From Akkermansiaceae bacterium UBA5689 (GTDB lineage: Bacteria > Verrucomicrobiota > Verrucomicrobiia > Verrucomicrobiales > Akkermansiaceae), in contig DIHT01000137.1 in assembly GCA_002420305.1 (NCBI GenBank), forward strand, positions 12,805 through 26,995: a DNA stretch of 14,191 nt. The letters are read 5' to 3'. A model generated the notes under the pieces. That model ran no database searches. It worked only from the letters and a program-made list of their open reading frames with translations, and was not told the origin of the DNA. Numbering within the stretch: the stretch's first letter is position 1; each line of letters starts with the position of its first letter. A program made the position numbers and the translations under genes. Shown piece by piece: positions 1 to 8,222 of the stretch.

Positions 1-114
1 CTTTTGAAGGTCGGAGAAAGCAAAGCAGATCCAACCCTCGACCCACGACAGCTTGCCGCGTGGACGATGCTCTGTAATCAGGTCCTCAATCTTGACGAAG
101 TGCTGACCAAATAA
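1..114 (+). CDS. DUF1553 (PSD1) domain protein, C-terminal end only
   Basis: The window opens inside a frame that reads 37 codons to a TAA at 112-114. It ends with residues such as AAWTMLCNQVLNLDEVLTK. A tryptophan followed by a Leu-rich segment and 'NLDE' just before the stop is the usual end of DUF1553/PSD1 proteins. These are large PVC proteins that often also carry a cytochrome-like PSCyt1 domain and DUF1549. The protein is probably exported, and its biochemical role is not established. The next gene, 60 bases downstream on the same strand, encodes a DUF1501 protein. That pairing is very common in Verrucomicrobiota and Planctomycetota and supports the call, because the tail alone is short. 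The 5' part lies outside the window. Confidence 0.8.
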   Translation, partial: LLKVGESKADPTLDPRQLAAWTMLCNQVLNLDEVLTK

Positions 115-163
115 GGCGCCTCCTTTTTAACTAACGCGAATCCAGACCGCCTCAAAACCAAAC

Positions 164-167
164 AGGA
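164..167 (+). promoter_or_regulatory. Ribosome binding site of the DUF1501 gene
   Basis: AGGA lies 7 bases before the ATG at 175. It is one of the few convincing Shine-Dalgarno matches in this window and it fixes the start of the DUF1501 gene. Confidence 0.7.
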
Positions 168-174
168 ATTTACC

Positions 175-1626
175 ATGAATCTTTTTCAGGAATATCTTCA
201 GGCTCAATCTCGTCGTTACTTTCTCTCCCAGGGAAAAAACGTCCTTGGCGGTGCTGCGCTCGCAGGCCTTCTTGGGCGCTCCATGGGCGCGGAAACGGAC
301 GGCCCCGGAGCGGTAAAGACCCACTTTGCTCCAAAGGCAAAAAGGGTGATCTACCTTCACATGGTAGGTGGACCAGCCCAGATGGATCTGTTCGACTACA
401 AGCCGGCACTCGGAAAATGGTATGACAAGGATCTTCCCGATAGCGTCCGGAAGGGTCAGCGACTGACCACTATGACAAGTGGACAGAAGCGGTTCCCAAT
501 TGCCCCTTCCAAATACCAATTCGCCCAGAAGGGCCAATGCGGAATGTGGATGAATGACGAGCTCCTGCCTAATCTTCACCAGTGCGCCGATGACATCTGC
601 TGGATGCGCAGCCTTCACACCGAGGCGATAAACCACGAGCCTGCCATTGCTGCAATGCAGACCGGCAATCAGATCACTGGCCGGCCCTGCCTCGGCGCGT
701 GGGCGTCATACGGCCTTGGGTCAACAAATGAAAATCTTCCTGCCTTCGTCGTGATGGTCGCTACCCCGAGCAATCGCGAACAGGAGCAGGCAATCTCCTC
801 ACGCCTCTGGTCAAGCGGCTACCTTTCCGGGGAACACGCTGGGGTTTCCTTCCGGAGCAAGGGTGATCCCATTCTTTATATCAACAATCCTGCAGGAGTC
901 CCGGATGCCATTCGCCAACGCACCATCAAGGGCATCAATGAAATGAACGAGCTAACCTACAAGGAGCTTGGAGATCCAGAAACCTTCACCCGCATCAAGC
1001 AGTATGAGATGGCCGCACGCATGCAGGCCAGCATGCCTGAGCTCACTGATCTGAGCAAGGAGCCTGAACATACTTTCGAGCTTTATGGTGAAGAGGCTCG
1101 AAAGCCAGGGAGCTTCGCGAACGTGGCCTTGATGGCCAGAAGACTGGCGGAGAGAGATGTTCGTTTCATTCAGGTCTACCACAATAACTGGGATCACCAT
1201 GGCAATGTAAACGGGCGGATGCCCTCTCAATGCCGGGATGTTGATCGCCCATGCTACGCCCTCATTAACGATCTGAAAGAGAGGGGGATGTTCGACGACA
1301 CCTTGATCATCTGGGGCGGAGAGTTTGGCAGGACCATTTACAGTCAGGGCGGTCTCAGCAAGACGAACTATGGGCGCGATCACCATCCACGATGCTTCAC
1401 AATGTGGATGGCCGGAGGGGGCACCAAGGGAGGATCCATCTATGGTGAAACCGATGACTTTAGCTACAACATCACGAAAGACCCACTCCACATCCGCGAC
1501 TTCCACGCCACTATTCTTCATCTTCTCGGCTACGACCACGAAAGGTTCACAGTGAAATACCAGGGCCTCAACCAACGCCTCACAGGCGTCGAGCAGGCAA
1601 AAGTCGTCAAAGAACTGCTGGCCTAG
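175..1626 (+). CDS. DUF1501 family protein, Tat-exported
   Basis: This 483-residue protein belongs to DUF1501 (Pfam PF07394), which has an alkaline-phosphatase/sulfatase-like fold and an unknown substrate. The N-terminus has a twin-arginine motif, SRRYFL at residues 12-17, then a hydrophobic stretch around 22-35 ending near SMGA, so export in folded form by the Tat system is likely. Family hallmarks are visible: GGPAQMDLFDYKP at 65-77, WDHHGN at 339-344, GGEFGRT at 381-387 and GRDHHP at 400-405. The acidic and histidine residues in these blocks sit where metal ligands lie in the alkaline phosphatase superfamily; this is inferred by analogy. The length is normal for the family. The gene follows the DUF1553 gene on the same strand, so the two are probably co-transcribed. 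It ends only 9 bases before the end of the convergent gene at 1636. Confidence 0.95.
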   Translation: MNLFQEYLQAQSRRYFLSQGKNVLGGAALAGLLGRSMGAETDGPGAVKTHFAPKAKRVIYLHMVGGPAQMDLFDYKPALGKWYDKDLPDSVRKGQRLTTMTSGQKRFPIAPSKYQFAQKGQCGMWMNDELLPNLHQCADDICWMRSLHTEAINHEPAIAAMQTGNQITGRPCLGAWASYGLGSTNENLPAFVVMVATPSNREQEQAISSRLWSSGYLSGEHAGVSFRSKGDPILYINNPAGVPDAIRQRTIKGINEMNELTYKELGDPETFTRIKQYEMAARMQASMPELTDLSKEPEHTFELYGEEARKPGSFANVALMARRLAERDVRFIQVYHNNWDHHGNVNGRMPSQCRDVDRPCYALINDLKERGMFDDTLIIWGGEFGRTIYSQGGLSKTNYGRDHHPRCFTMWMAGGGTKGGSIYGETDDFSYNITKDPLHIRDFHATILHLLGYDHERFTVKYQGLNQRLTGVEQAKVVKELLA

Positions 1627-1635
1627 CGAACCTCC

Positions 1636-2427
1636 TCAGCGACTTTTACCTGGGCTGCGTGGAGCGACCTTTCGGGCAGGCTCCAGCTCCGCAGGCTCAA
1701 GTTCAGCCAGCTCCAATGGCTCCGAGGGCTCTAGCTTGGCAGGCACAATCGGCGCCGAGGACTCCAGCTCCGCGAGATAAAGCCGGGCTTCAGCTTCCTC
1801 ACGGGCTACGACCGGGTCCTTTCCCTGCTCAACCGCATACCGTTGTAACTCCGCTACTTTCCTATCCGCACTGGCCTCCGCCACCAATGAACGGTGGGCC
1901 TCGTCTCCCGTCCATAGGAATCTGTCCTTCCACTCCTCTCCAAGGGTATCATGACGTAACCGTGCACTCCCCGAGAGGTGCCTGATTTCCAGACCGACAT
2001 CGGTGACCCGGCGGATTACAACTTCGCGATAGACTTTACCGTTCAGAAGACGAAGTTCCTGATGCTTTTCGCCCTCTGCGGTCAGACGAACCCACTGTAG
2101 ATATTGCTCCCGGTAGTCGGCAACTCCCTGCGAGAGGATCCGGATTTCGCGCTCGAGGAGGGCGAGATGCTCCCGGCTCAGCTTTTGTGCAACAGTATCA
2201 GCCTCGAGCTGCTTGAGACCTGCCCGTAACTCTTCGAAACGGACCTCCGCCCCATCGACCGGAGCAAGTGACTCAAAGTGCACCGCAAGAGCCTCACCCA
2301 GAGCTGCCTGACATTCCAGCTCCGGCTGTGCCTCTCCGGGATCAGCATGCAAATCACCGAGGGTAAGGACAAGAACCTGCAGTAGGAGCACAGTTCGACT
2401 GACCTTTCCCATCTTCATGAGCCTCAT
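1636..2427 (-). CDS. Secreted coiled-coil protein of unknown function
   Basis: No named family is recognised. The ATG at 2427 gives 263 residues. An upstream in-frame TTG at 2454 would add nine residues but places poor sequence before the signal peptide. A GGAGG lies about 15 bases before this ATG, and further ATG codons follow at residues 4 and 6. Residues 1-28 form a signal peptide: Lys/Arg-containing start, leucine-rich core, then LHADP. Residues about 60-120 are Leu/Glu/Lys/Arg-rich and look like coiled coil. Residues 126-172 (from LRLLNGKVYREV to KDRFLW) resemble a small beta-rich segment that recurs in secreted verrucomicrobial and planctomycete proteins, with the pattern 'L.NGK.Y..V.I..V...G' and then a polar strand; this is from memory of similar proteins. 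The tail from about 228 is low complexity with LEP/AELEP repeats and ends basic. It follows hrpA on the same strand after 134 bases and may be the last gene of that transcript. Confidence 0.75.
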   Translation of the reverse strand: MRLMKMGKVSRTVLLLQVLVLTLGDLHADPGEAQPELECQAALGEALAVHFESLAPVDGAEVRFEELRAGLKQLEADTVAQKLSREHLALLEREIRILSQGVADYREQYLQWVRLTAEGEKHQELRLLNGKVYREVVIRRVTDVGLEIRHLSGSARLRHDTLGEEWKDRFLWTGDEAHRSLVAEASADRKVAELQRYAVEQGKDPVVAREEAEARLYLAELESSAPIVPAKLEPSEPLELAELEPAELEPARKVAPRSPGKSR

Positions 2428-2561
2428 AATAAATGGAGACCCCTCCGAGGGCAAGGAGACCTGTATGCCAATCCGAAAAGAGCCTCACCCAAGCAGGTAG
2501 ACTCCTATTCAGAAAGACTACCATTCCTCCTTCCGGCGCTCCGAGCCTGAAAAAACCTCTA

Positions 2562-5500
2562 CTACAGTTCCTCCAGGACCTTCTCAATCCGTTTTTCACT
2601 CACTCGCATCTCCCTCGGCTGACTTGGTGCAAACTGCGCAAGGCGAAGTTCCTCCAACATCCATCCAACCTCCCACAGCCGAACCGCCTCGGGACATTCC
2701 GTCCAACGCGCAATCCATCGCTCCCAGAGAGGCAGAACCCGATTTCGCTTCTCCTCATCTCGAACCAGGGGCTGGCTCTCTAGACGGGATAAACGCTCCT
2801 CGATTCCATGAAAATAGCGGTAGTAGCGCGATAATCGGGTAAACCCAGCCTTCCAAACAAAACCTTCTCTCCACAGCCACGAGATCTCTTCATCAAGATC
2901 CAGAACCACCTCTCCTAGATGTCGATCCTGGCGATGGGCCTCCATCCACTCCGATACCCTGTGGTAGCTTTCAACAGCCTGCTCCAGCCCATTGCAAAGC
3001 CGTTGAGCGGCATCAAAAAGGCGCTCTTTCGCTGCGAGAGATGATTTCAAAAAATCTTCACCCGAGCGGGGCATCTTTCCAAGCGCTCCGTCCGCAGCAC
3101 ACCGGATCAGCGCCTCCACCAGTCCCCCTTCCGGAAACAACGAAGCCGCATGAAGGCGGAAAGCAGGACCAAGAGGAAGCTTGCGTCTGACAAAGTCGAC
3201 ATGTTCGCATTGCTCCAAAAGAAATAGTCGTACGCACCCAGCTCGATGACTTTCCTCTGCCTCCTCTCTCTCTATGAACGCCCGCATACCGACAGAGGTC
3301 CCCTCGTCAACCAGCGCCGGATACACAGGGTCTGGACTCCATGCGCCTTCAGACAAGTGAGAAACATCCTCTAACGGGACCTCTCCAAAACTCCAGATTT
3401 CTCCTCCAGTCATCTCCCATTGTAAGTTGGCCGCTTCTTCTTTTCTGCCCCGCAGTATGGCAGCCAAGCTATCCCTGATAGGGCCCACATCCTCGCCGAG
3501 GCCTAATTCTTCTCCCTCGTCACCATACACCCTGATCTTTGGTCGTAATTGCGCCGGCAACCGCTCCGAGTTGAAATCCTCCTCCTTAATTTCATGGCCA
3601 GAGCGCTCGGAAAGAAACTCTGCCAGTGCGGCACACAGATGACATTGGGGCTCCCAACCCTGCCACAGCGCAAGAAACTCTGCCAGCGCATCGGCAATGG
3701 GAAAGCATGCCTGTCTCTGCCACTTCGATAGCGATCGCATCAGTAAGTCCACCCGCTCCTCAAATATTCCGGGCACACCCCAGCTGACAAGGTAGCCGGG
3801 GAAGGCCGACAACTCATCAATTCCAATCTCAAAAGTGACCCCATCGTCAGGAGCTTCCAGCGCGCTGCGGTAAATCACCCGGTAGGAGTTCCCTTCACAC
3901 TCCACCGCGTCGGGAAAAAGGCGTAACTCTTCTGCAATCTCCTCCCATACCACGTCGGAGAGCCTAATCATCAATCGCTCCTCGTTTCGATCGACGAGGC
4001 GCCACTGATGAAATCCTTTGGCGGTTGAAACTTCGACTGGAATGCGCTCAAAGAAAAAATCGAAAGCCCCTTCATCTGACCAGAGCCCTCCCACCCGCCG
4101 CAGCTTGTGTTCTGCTCGTTCCACCTCTGCCCGGACCAACGCGAGCTGGTCTTTATATCGGCATTGAGCATGGATCCCGTCCCCTAGAATGGCATCACGC
4201 ACAAAGACCTCATGCGCCGATTTCGGGTCAACCCGTCCAAAGTGGACTCTCCGCTCGGGGATAAGAGTGAGACCACCACATTGAACAGTTTCTACCCCAT
4301 AGACAGCCCCCTGCTGCTCGTCCCACGCGGGAGAGTGATAACGGCTCCTGCACAATTGAGGCGCAACCTCCTCTACCCATTCGGGAAGGATTGCCGCCAC
4401 CTTACGAGCCCAGAGCCTTGAGGTCTCTACAAGATCAAAGCCCAACACCCATTCAGGCCGTTTCTTTCCGAAAAGACCAGACCCCGGAAAGACCGCAAAA
4501 TCACGGTTACCCGTCCCATGGTATGCACGCTTTTCCTTATCCCAGAAGCCGATCTGGCGAGGCATGCCTGCAAGAATGGACTTATGAATCTCCGTGAAAT
4601 CCCCCCACTCCCGCCGTTCCTCCGGAAGAGGCTTCGGGCCTTTTCCATACTGCTCTTTCACCAGTCGCCCGAGCTCTCTGGCCACCTGATCCCATTCCAT
4701 GATCCGGCGCATGCTGAAGAATTTTCTCTCGCAAAAACGACGCAACTGATTGCGGTGCCAGCGCCTGTGGTCTTTTCGAAACTCACGCAGTGCATGCCAG
4801 ATATTGAGCAAGCTCACAAAATCTGATTCAGGGTCCTCGAAGGCTGCATGCATTTCATCTGCCTTACTCTCCTTCTCCGGAGGTCGCTCGCGGACATCCA
4901 TGACACTGAGCCCTGCAACAACAATAAGAACCTCTCCCAGAACCTTTCGCTCACGCGCTTCCAGTAACATTCGTCCCAGCCGGGGATCCAAGGGCAGGCG
5001 CGCCAGCTGCTTTCCGACCTCGGTAAGCTCCCCCTGCCGGGATTCCAGTGCGCCCACCTCCTCAAGAGTCCGGAAACCCTCACTGATAGCACGCGGAGAA
5101 GGGGGATCCAGAAAGGGGAATTCCCTGACATCCCCCAGCCTCAACGACTTCATCCGCAACACCACCCCGGCAAGAGAGGACCTCCGGATTTCGGGATCGG
5201 TAAACTCGGGAGCCTGCTCAAGGTCAAATTCGTCATACAACCGCAGACATACTCCCTCCCTGACCCTTCCACACCTTCCCCGCCTCTGACGTGCACTCGC
5301 CTGCGAGATCTGCTCAACCTGTAATCGCTGCACCTGGCGGCCGGGATTGAAACGACTGATTCGTGCGAGGCCGCTATCGATGACATAAACGATCCCCGGG
5401 ATCGTCAGGGAGGTTTCCGCTACATTAGTTGCAAGAACGATCCGCCTTCTCTCACTGGACTGAAAGACCTGCTGTTGTTGAGCGAGGCTTAACCGCGCAT

Positions 5501-6278
5501 ATACAGGCAGTATCTCTGTATCTGGCAGGAATCGCCCTTCCAGCAACTTGGCACATTCACGAATTTCCCGCTCTCCGGGAAGAAAGACCAGAACGTCTCC
5601 CCGGTCATCGACTTGGGAAATCCAATCCACTGCACGAGCAACATGATGACGAAGTTCCTCCTCTTGCTCACCCGGGAGAAAATGGTCTTCCACGGGATAA
5701 GTTCGCCCCTCAACCTCTACTACTGGCGCGTTGCGGTAAAACTCCGAGAATCGTCCTGCATCCAGAGTCGCCGAACTGATTACCAGCCGGAGGTCCTTCC
5801 TTCTCTCCAGCACTCCATGGAAGTATCCCAGCAGGAAATCGATGTTGAGGGAACGCTCATGAGCCTCATCAATAATCAGGGTGTCATATTGTCGAAGCAG
5901 GCGATCCCTCTGCGTTTCAGCGAGAAGGATTCCATCCGTCATGAACTTGATCTCTGTCTGCTCACTGACTTTCTCCGCAAAACGAACCTGGTAACCAACA
6001 AGCCCTCCCTCTCTTTCTCTCATCTCCTCCGCAACCCTGCGTGCAACACTGGTGGCGGCAAGTCGACGGGGCTGGGTGCAACCAATCCGACCCGCCCGTT
6101 TTCCCGGATAACCCTTCGCAGACTCCCGAATCAGCTCGAGAGCCATTTTGGGAAGCTGGGTTGTCTTGCCGCTTCCAGTCTCCCCGACAACAACCACAAC
6201 CCGACTCGAGCGCATCGCCTCAAGAATCTTCTCCCTCTTTCGGGAAACTGGAAGGTCTGGATAATCCCAATCCGGCAC
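2562..6278 (-). CDS. hrpA: ATP-dependent RNA helicase HrpA (DEAH box)
   Basis: A 1238-residue superfamily 2 DEAH helicase that uses ATP to remodel RNA or ribosome-bound mRNA in the cytoplasm. E. coli HrpA is about 1300 residues and acts on stalled or collided ribosomes. All core motifs are present: Walker A GETGSGKT at 32-39, motif Ia TQPRRLAA at 68-75, DEAH at 137-140, SAT at 169-171, motif V NVAETSLTI at 285-293 and motif VI QRRGRCGR at 331-338. Helicase-associated (HA2) and OB-like regions follow to about 650. The remainder matches the long C-terminal DUF3418 region that separates HrpA from HrpB and from short DEAH proteins. The start is GTG at 6276-6278, because an in-frame TGA lies 11 codons upstream and the conserved region begins almost at once. 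The antiporter gene ends 107 bases upstream on the same strand. Confidence 0.96.
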   Translation of the reverse strand: MPDWDYPDLPVSRKREKILEAMRSSRVVVVVGETGSGKTTQLPKMALELIRESAKGYPGKRAGRIGCTQPRRLAATSVARRVAEEMREREGGLVGYQVRFAEKVSEQTEIKFMTDGILLAETQRDRLLRQYDTLIIDEAHERSLNIDFLLGYFHGVLERRKDLRLVISSATLDAGRFSEFYRNAPVVEVEGRTYPVEDHFLPGEQEEELRHHVARAVDWISQVDDRGDVLVFLPGEREIRECAKLLEGRFLPDTEILPVYARLSLAQQQQVFQSSERRRIVLATNVAETSLTIPGIVYVIDSGLARISRFNPGRQVQRLQVEQISQASARQRRGRCGRVREGVCLRLYDEFDLEQAPEFTDPEIRRSSLAGVVLRMKSLRLGDVREFPFLDPPSPRAISEGFRTLEEVGALESRQGELTEVGKQLARLPLDPRLGRMLLEARERKVLGEVLIVVAGLSVMDVRERPPEKESKADEMHAAFEDPESDFVSLLNIWHALREFRKDHRRWHRNQLRRFCERKFFSMRRIMEWDQVARELGRLVKEQYGKGPKPLPEERREWGDFTEIHKSILAGMPRQIGFWDKEKRAYHGTGNRDFAVFPGSGLFGKKRPEWVLGFDLVETSRLWARKVAAILPEWVEEVAPQLCRSRYHSPAWDEQQGAVYGVETVQCGGLTLIPERRVHFGRVDPKSAHEVFVRDAILGDGIHAQCRYKDQLALVRAEVERAEHKLRRVGGLWSDEGAFDFFFERIPVEVSTAKGFHQWRLVDRNEERLMIRLSDVVWEEIAEELRLFPDAVECEGNSYRVIYRSALEAPDDGVTFEIGIDELSAFPGYLVSWGVPGIFEERVDLLMRSLSKWQRQACFPIADALAEFLALWQGWEPQCHLCAALAEFLSERSGHEIKEEDFNSERLPAQLRPKIRVYGDEGEELGLGEDVGPIRDSLAAILRGRKEEAANLQWEMTGGEIWSFGEVPLEDVSHLSEGAWSPDPVYPALVDEGTSVGMRAFIEREEAEESHRAGCVRLFLLEQCEHVDFVRRKLPLGPAFRLHAASLFPEGGLVEALIRCAADGALGKMPRSGEDFLKSSLAAKERLFDAAQRLCNGLEQAVESYHRVSEWMEAHRQDRHLGEVVLDLDEEISWLWREGFVWKAGFTRLSRYYRYFHGIEERLSRLESQPLVRDEEKRNRVLPLWERWIARWTECPEAVRLWEVGWMLEELRLAQFAPSQPREMRVSEKRIEKVLEEL

Positions 6279-6385
6279 GCTTCTGGGTCGCTCGCCTGCT
6301 CCACTGCGTCAAGCCCGGGAATACCAGAAATTTTCTCCTGAGCCTCTAGTGAGCCTGGTTCCCTCCTCCAGCCAAGGGGCGATGA

Positions 6386-8104
6386 TCACGAAAAATCATC
6401 GAGAACGTCCTTCTCGACGTAACTGTTCAAGACGGATTTGATCAGAGCCTGACCGCTTTCCTGTTCATCATGAAAGACATGGTCTGCCCCCTCCTCACGC
6501 AAGCGATCTGCCTCCTCCGTGAACTTCGCACGCGCATATACGAGAATCTCGGGATTCCGCTGTCGCGCGAGTCGCATTCCCGCGATCGCGGCATCTACAT
6601 CGGGAAAGGTGAACGCAATACCTCGAGCCCTTTCAACGCCAGCCATCTCAAGGGATTCCGGATGCCGCGCATCCGCAAAGAGGCCCAACACACCCTTTCC
6701 CGCCATCTCATGAACGGTATCAGCATTAAGTTCGAGGATGAGTGCTCCTATATTACATTTCGCCAGTGCCTGCTGCAGAACCCTGCCCACCGGTCCGTAA
6801 CCACACACAATCACATGCCCGCTCAGCGCTTCCCGTTCACCCTCTGGTGTGAGCTCTAAGGGTAGGTCTGCCTTCCCCTCGAACCACCCACGCCGCTCAA
6901 GGACCGGAGCCATTCTCTCGACAAAACGCATGATCCCTGGAACCAGCCCCATTCCAATTGCGGTGGAAACCAGAAGAACCTGCTCCACTTCAGGCCAGGC
7001 ATTGAACACCCCGAAATCTGCGACCCTCTCAAAAAGAACCAGGGAAAACTCTCCTGTGCTGGCTAGCGCGCCAGCAGCGAGAAGACAGGGTCGCAATCCC
7101 ACCCCCAGCCTTTTGGCAGCGAGAAATCCCGCTCCAAATTTAATGATCAAGATCATCAGGGTCGCGCTGGAGATCAGTGCCCAGCTAGAAGCTACCTCTC
7201 CGAGGTCGATCAGGAGGCCAATGGACACAAAGAAGATGGTAAGGAACAGGTCTCTGAATGGTAGGATATCCGCGAGTACCCGGTGACTGTAAATCGACTC
7301 GCTCACCACCAACCCCGCAGCAAAAGCACCCAGGGCCGCACTCAGGTTGAGTTGAACCGCTCCAAATGCAACGGCTGCGCAGAGCCCTACCACAGTGACC
7401 GTAAAAAGCTCGCGGCTCCGCGTGCGCGCCACAGCATGCAGAATCTGTGGAATTCCATGCCGACTCAGAAACCAGCAGGCACACAGGAACAGAACGCCTT
7501 TCAAGACTGCCACCACTATTCCAACAGCCATCTCACCGTCGCCCTGCCCGAGCAGGGGGGGCAATATGATCATGAAGAAGATCACGAGAATATCCTGAAA
7601 AATCGCCACTCCGAGGGCCACCCGTGCAGCAGGGCTGTCCGCCATACCTAGATCGTGGAAGGCCTTAATGCTGACAGCAGTACTGGAGAGCGCGATCGCT
7701 ACCGCCAGGGCAATCGCTACCGGCAACGGAAATCCGAAGAGCACACACGCCCCTCCTGCTGCTATCCCGACGAGACCTACCTGAAGGCCTCCACCCAAAA
7801 GCGCAACGCGACGCAGGTGCTTGATTTCCTTGAACGAAAACTCGAGACCCAGAGTAAACAGGAGCAAAATCACGCCCAGGTCAGCTAACCGGTCGAGATC
7901 ACCGGAGTCCGCTCCAACCCAGTCAAGCAGCCCGCTATTGGCAAGAAGCACGCCGCATAGGAAATAGCCGACAAGAAGGGACTGACGAAAACGCTGGAGC
8001 ACCAGCGATACGAGGACCACCCCCACCAGAACGAGCGTCAGCAATCCAAACAGAGGCGATATTTCGCCAGCACTTGCCAGCGGTATGGCTCGACAATTGA
8101 GCAC
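6386..8104 (-). CDS. KefB/CPA2-type monovalent cation:proton antiporter with TrkA-N domain
   Basis: A 572-residue inner-membrane transporter of the CPA2 family (KefB/KefC/YbaL/RosB type), which exchanges K+ or Na+ for protons. Residues about 17-400 hold a dozen hydrophobic segments, including LLVGYFLCGVLLA near 43-55, ALSSTAVSIKAF at 138-149 and the conserved FQD at 169-171 in the ion-binding helix. Residues from about 428 form a Rossmann-type TrkA-N/RCK domain with GYGPVG at 435-440, then the acidic strand end ILELNAD at 456-462, which suggests NAD(H)-type ligand gating. The start is the GTG at 8104. A TGA lies nine codons upstream in frame, there is no good ribosome site, and no ATG lies nearby. 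It lies between the znuA-like gene and hrpA on the same strand. The exact ion is not predictable from sequence. Confidence 0.92.
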   Translation of the reverse strand: MLNCRAIPLASAGEISPLFGLLTLVLVGVVLVSLVLQRFRQSLLVGYFLCGVLLANSGLLDWVGADSGDLDRLADLGVILLLFTLGLEFSFKEIKHLRRVALLGGGLQVGLVGIAAGGACVLFGFPLPVAIALAVAIALSSTAVSIKAFHDLGMADSPAARVALGVAIFQDILVIFFMIILPPLLGQGDGEMAVGIVVAVLKGVLFLCACWFLSRHGIPQILHAVARTRSRELFTVTVVGLCAAVAFGAVQLNLSAALGAFAAGLVVSESIYSHRVLADILPFRDLFLTIFFVSIGLLIDLGEVASSWALISSATLMILIIKFGAGFLAAKRLGVGLRPCLLAAGALASTGEFSLVLFERVADFGVFNAWPEVEQVLLVSTAIGMGLVPGIMRFVERMAPVLERRGWFEGKADLPLELTPEGEREALSGHVIVCGYGPVGRVLQQALAKCNIGALILELNADTVHEMAGKGVLGLFADARHPESLEMAGVERARGIAFTFPDVDAAIAGMRLARQRNPEILVYARAKFTEEADRLREEGADHVFHDEQESGQALIKSVLNSYVEKDVLDDFS

Positions 8105-8119
8105 ACCCGACTGTGAACT

Positions 8120-8206
8120 GCCTGAGGGATCTCCTCAATCCCAAAGCGTGGAGGAAATCCCACACGTCCTCCGGATAGTCGCTGCCCACCGGTGGGCCTG
8201 AGGGAT
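8120..8206. repeat. Pair of 11-base direct repeats GCCTGAGGGAT
   Basis: GCCTGAGGGAT occurs at 8120-8130 and again at 8196-8206, a 76-base period. The second copy overlaps the end of the 14-base palindrome at 8184-8197. Both lie in the short gap before the antiporter gene. Function is unknown and chance is possible. Confidence 0.4.
8184..8197. repeat. 14-base perfect palindrome between znuA-like and antiporter genes
   Basis: GCCCACC at 8184-8190 is followed directly by its reverse complement GGTGGGC. It lies 26 bases past the stop of the znuA-like gene and has no T-run on either side, so it is not a classical intrinsic terminator. It could be an mRNA-stabilising hairpin or a protein-binding site. 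Confidence 0.5.
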
Positions 8207-8222
8207 TTGCCTGCGCGGGCTC

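Noticed and set aside
952..1575. Minus-strand open frame of 207 codons under the DUF1501 gene
   Set aside because: It is opposite conserved DUF1501 motifs, with no domain or start signal of its own.
5613..6341. Plus-strand open frame of 242 codons over the hrpA helicase motifs
   Set aside because: It is antisense to the conserved Walker A and DEAH region of hrpA and lacks protein-like composition.
6391..6417. Intrinsic terminator for the antiporter gene
   Set aside because: The T-run lies before the stop codon at 6386-6388, so termination there would remove the stop. I kept it only as a possible attenuator-like structure.
7935..8189. Small minus-strand frame starting VGSDYPEDVWDFLHALG, overlapping the antiporter start
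   Set aside because: Only the first 28 codons lie outside the antiporter gene and no family is recognised. I considered a frameshifted N-terminus of the antiporter, but the antiporter frame already begins where the first membrane helix should be.
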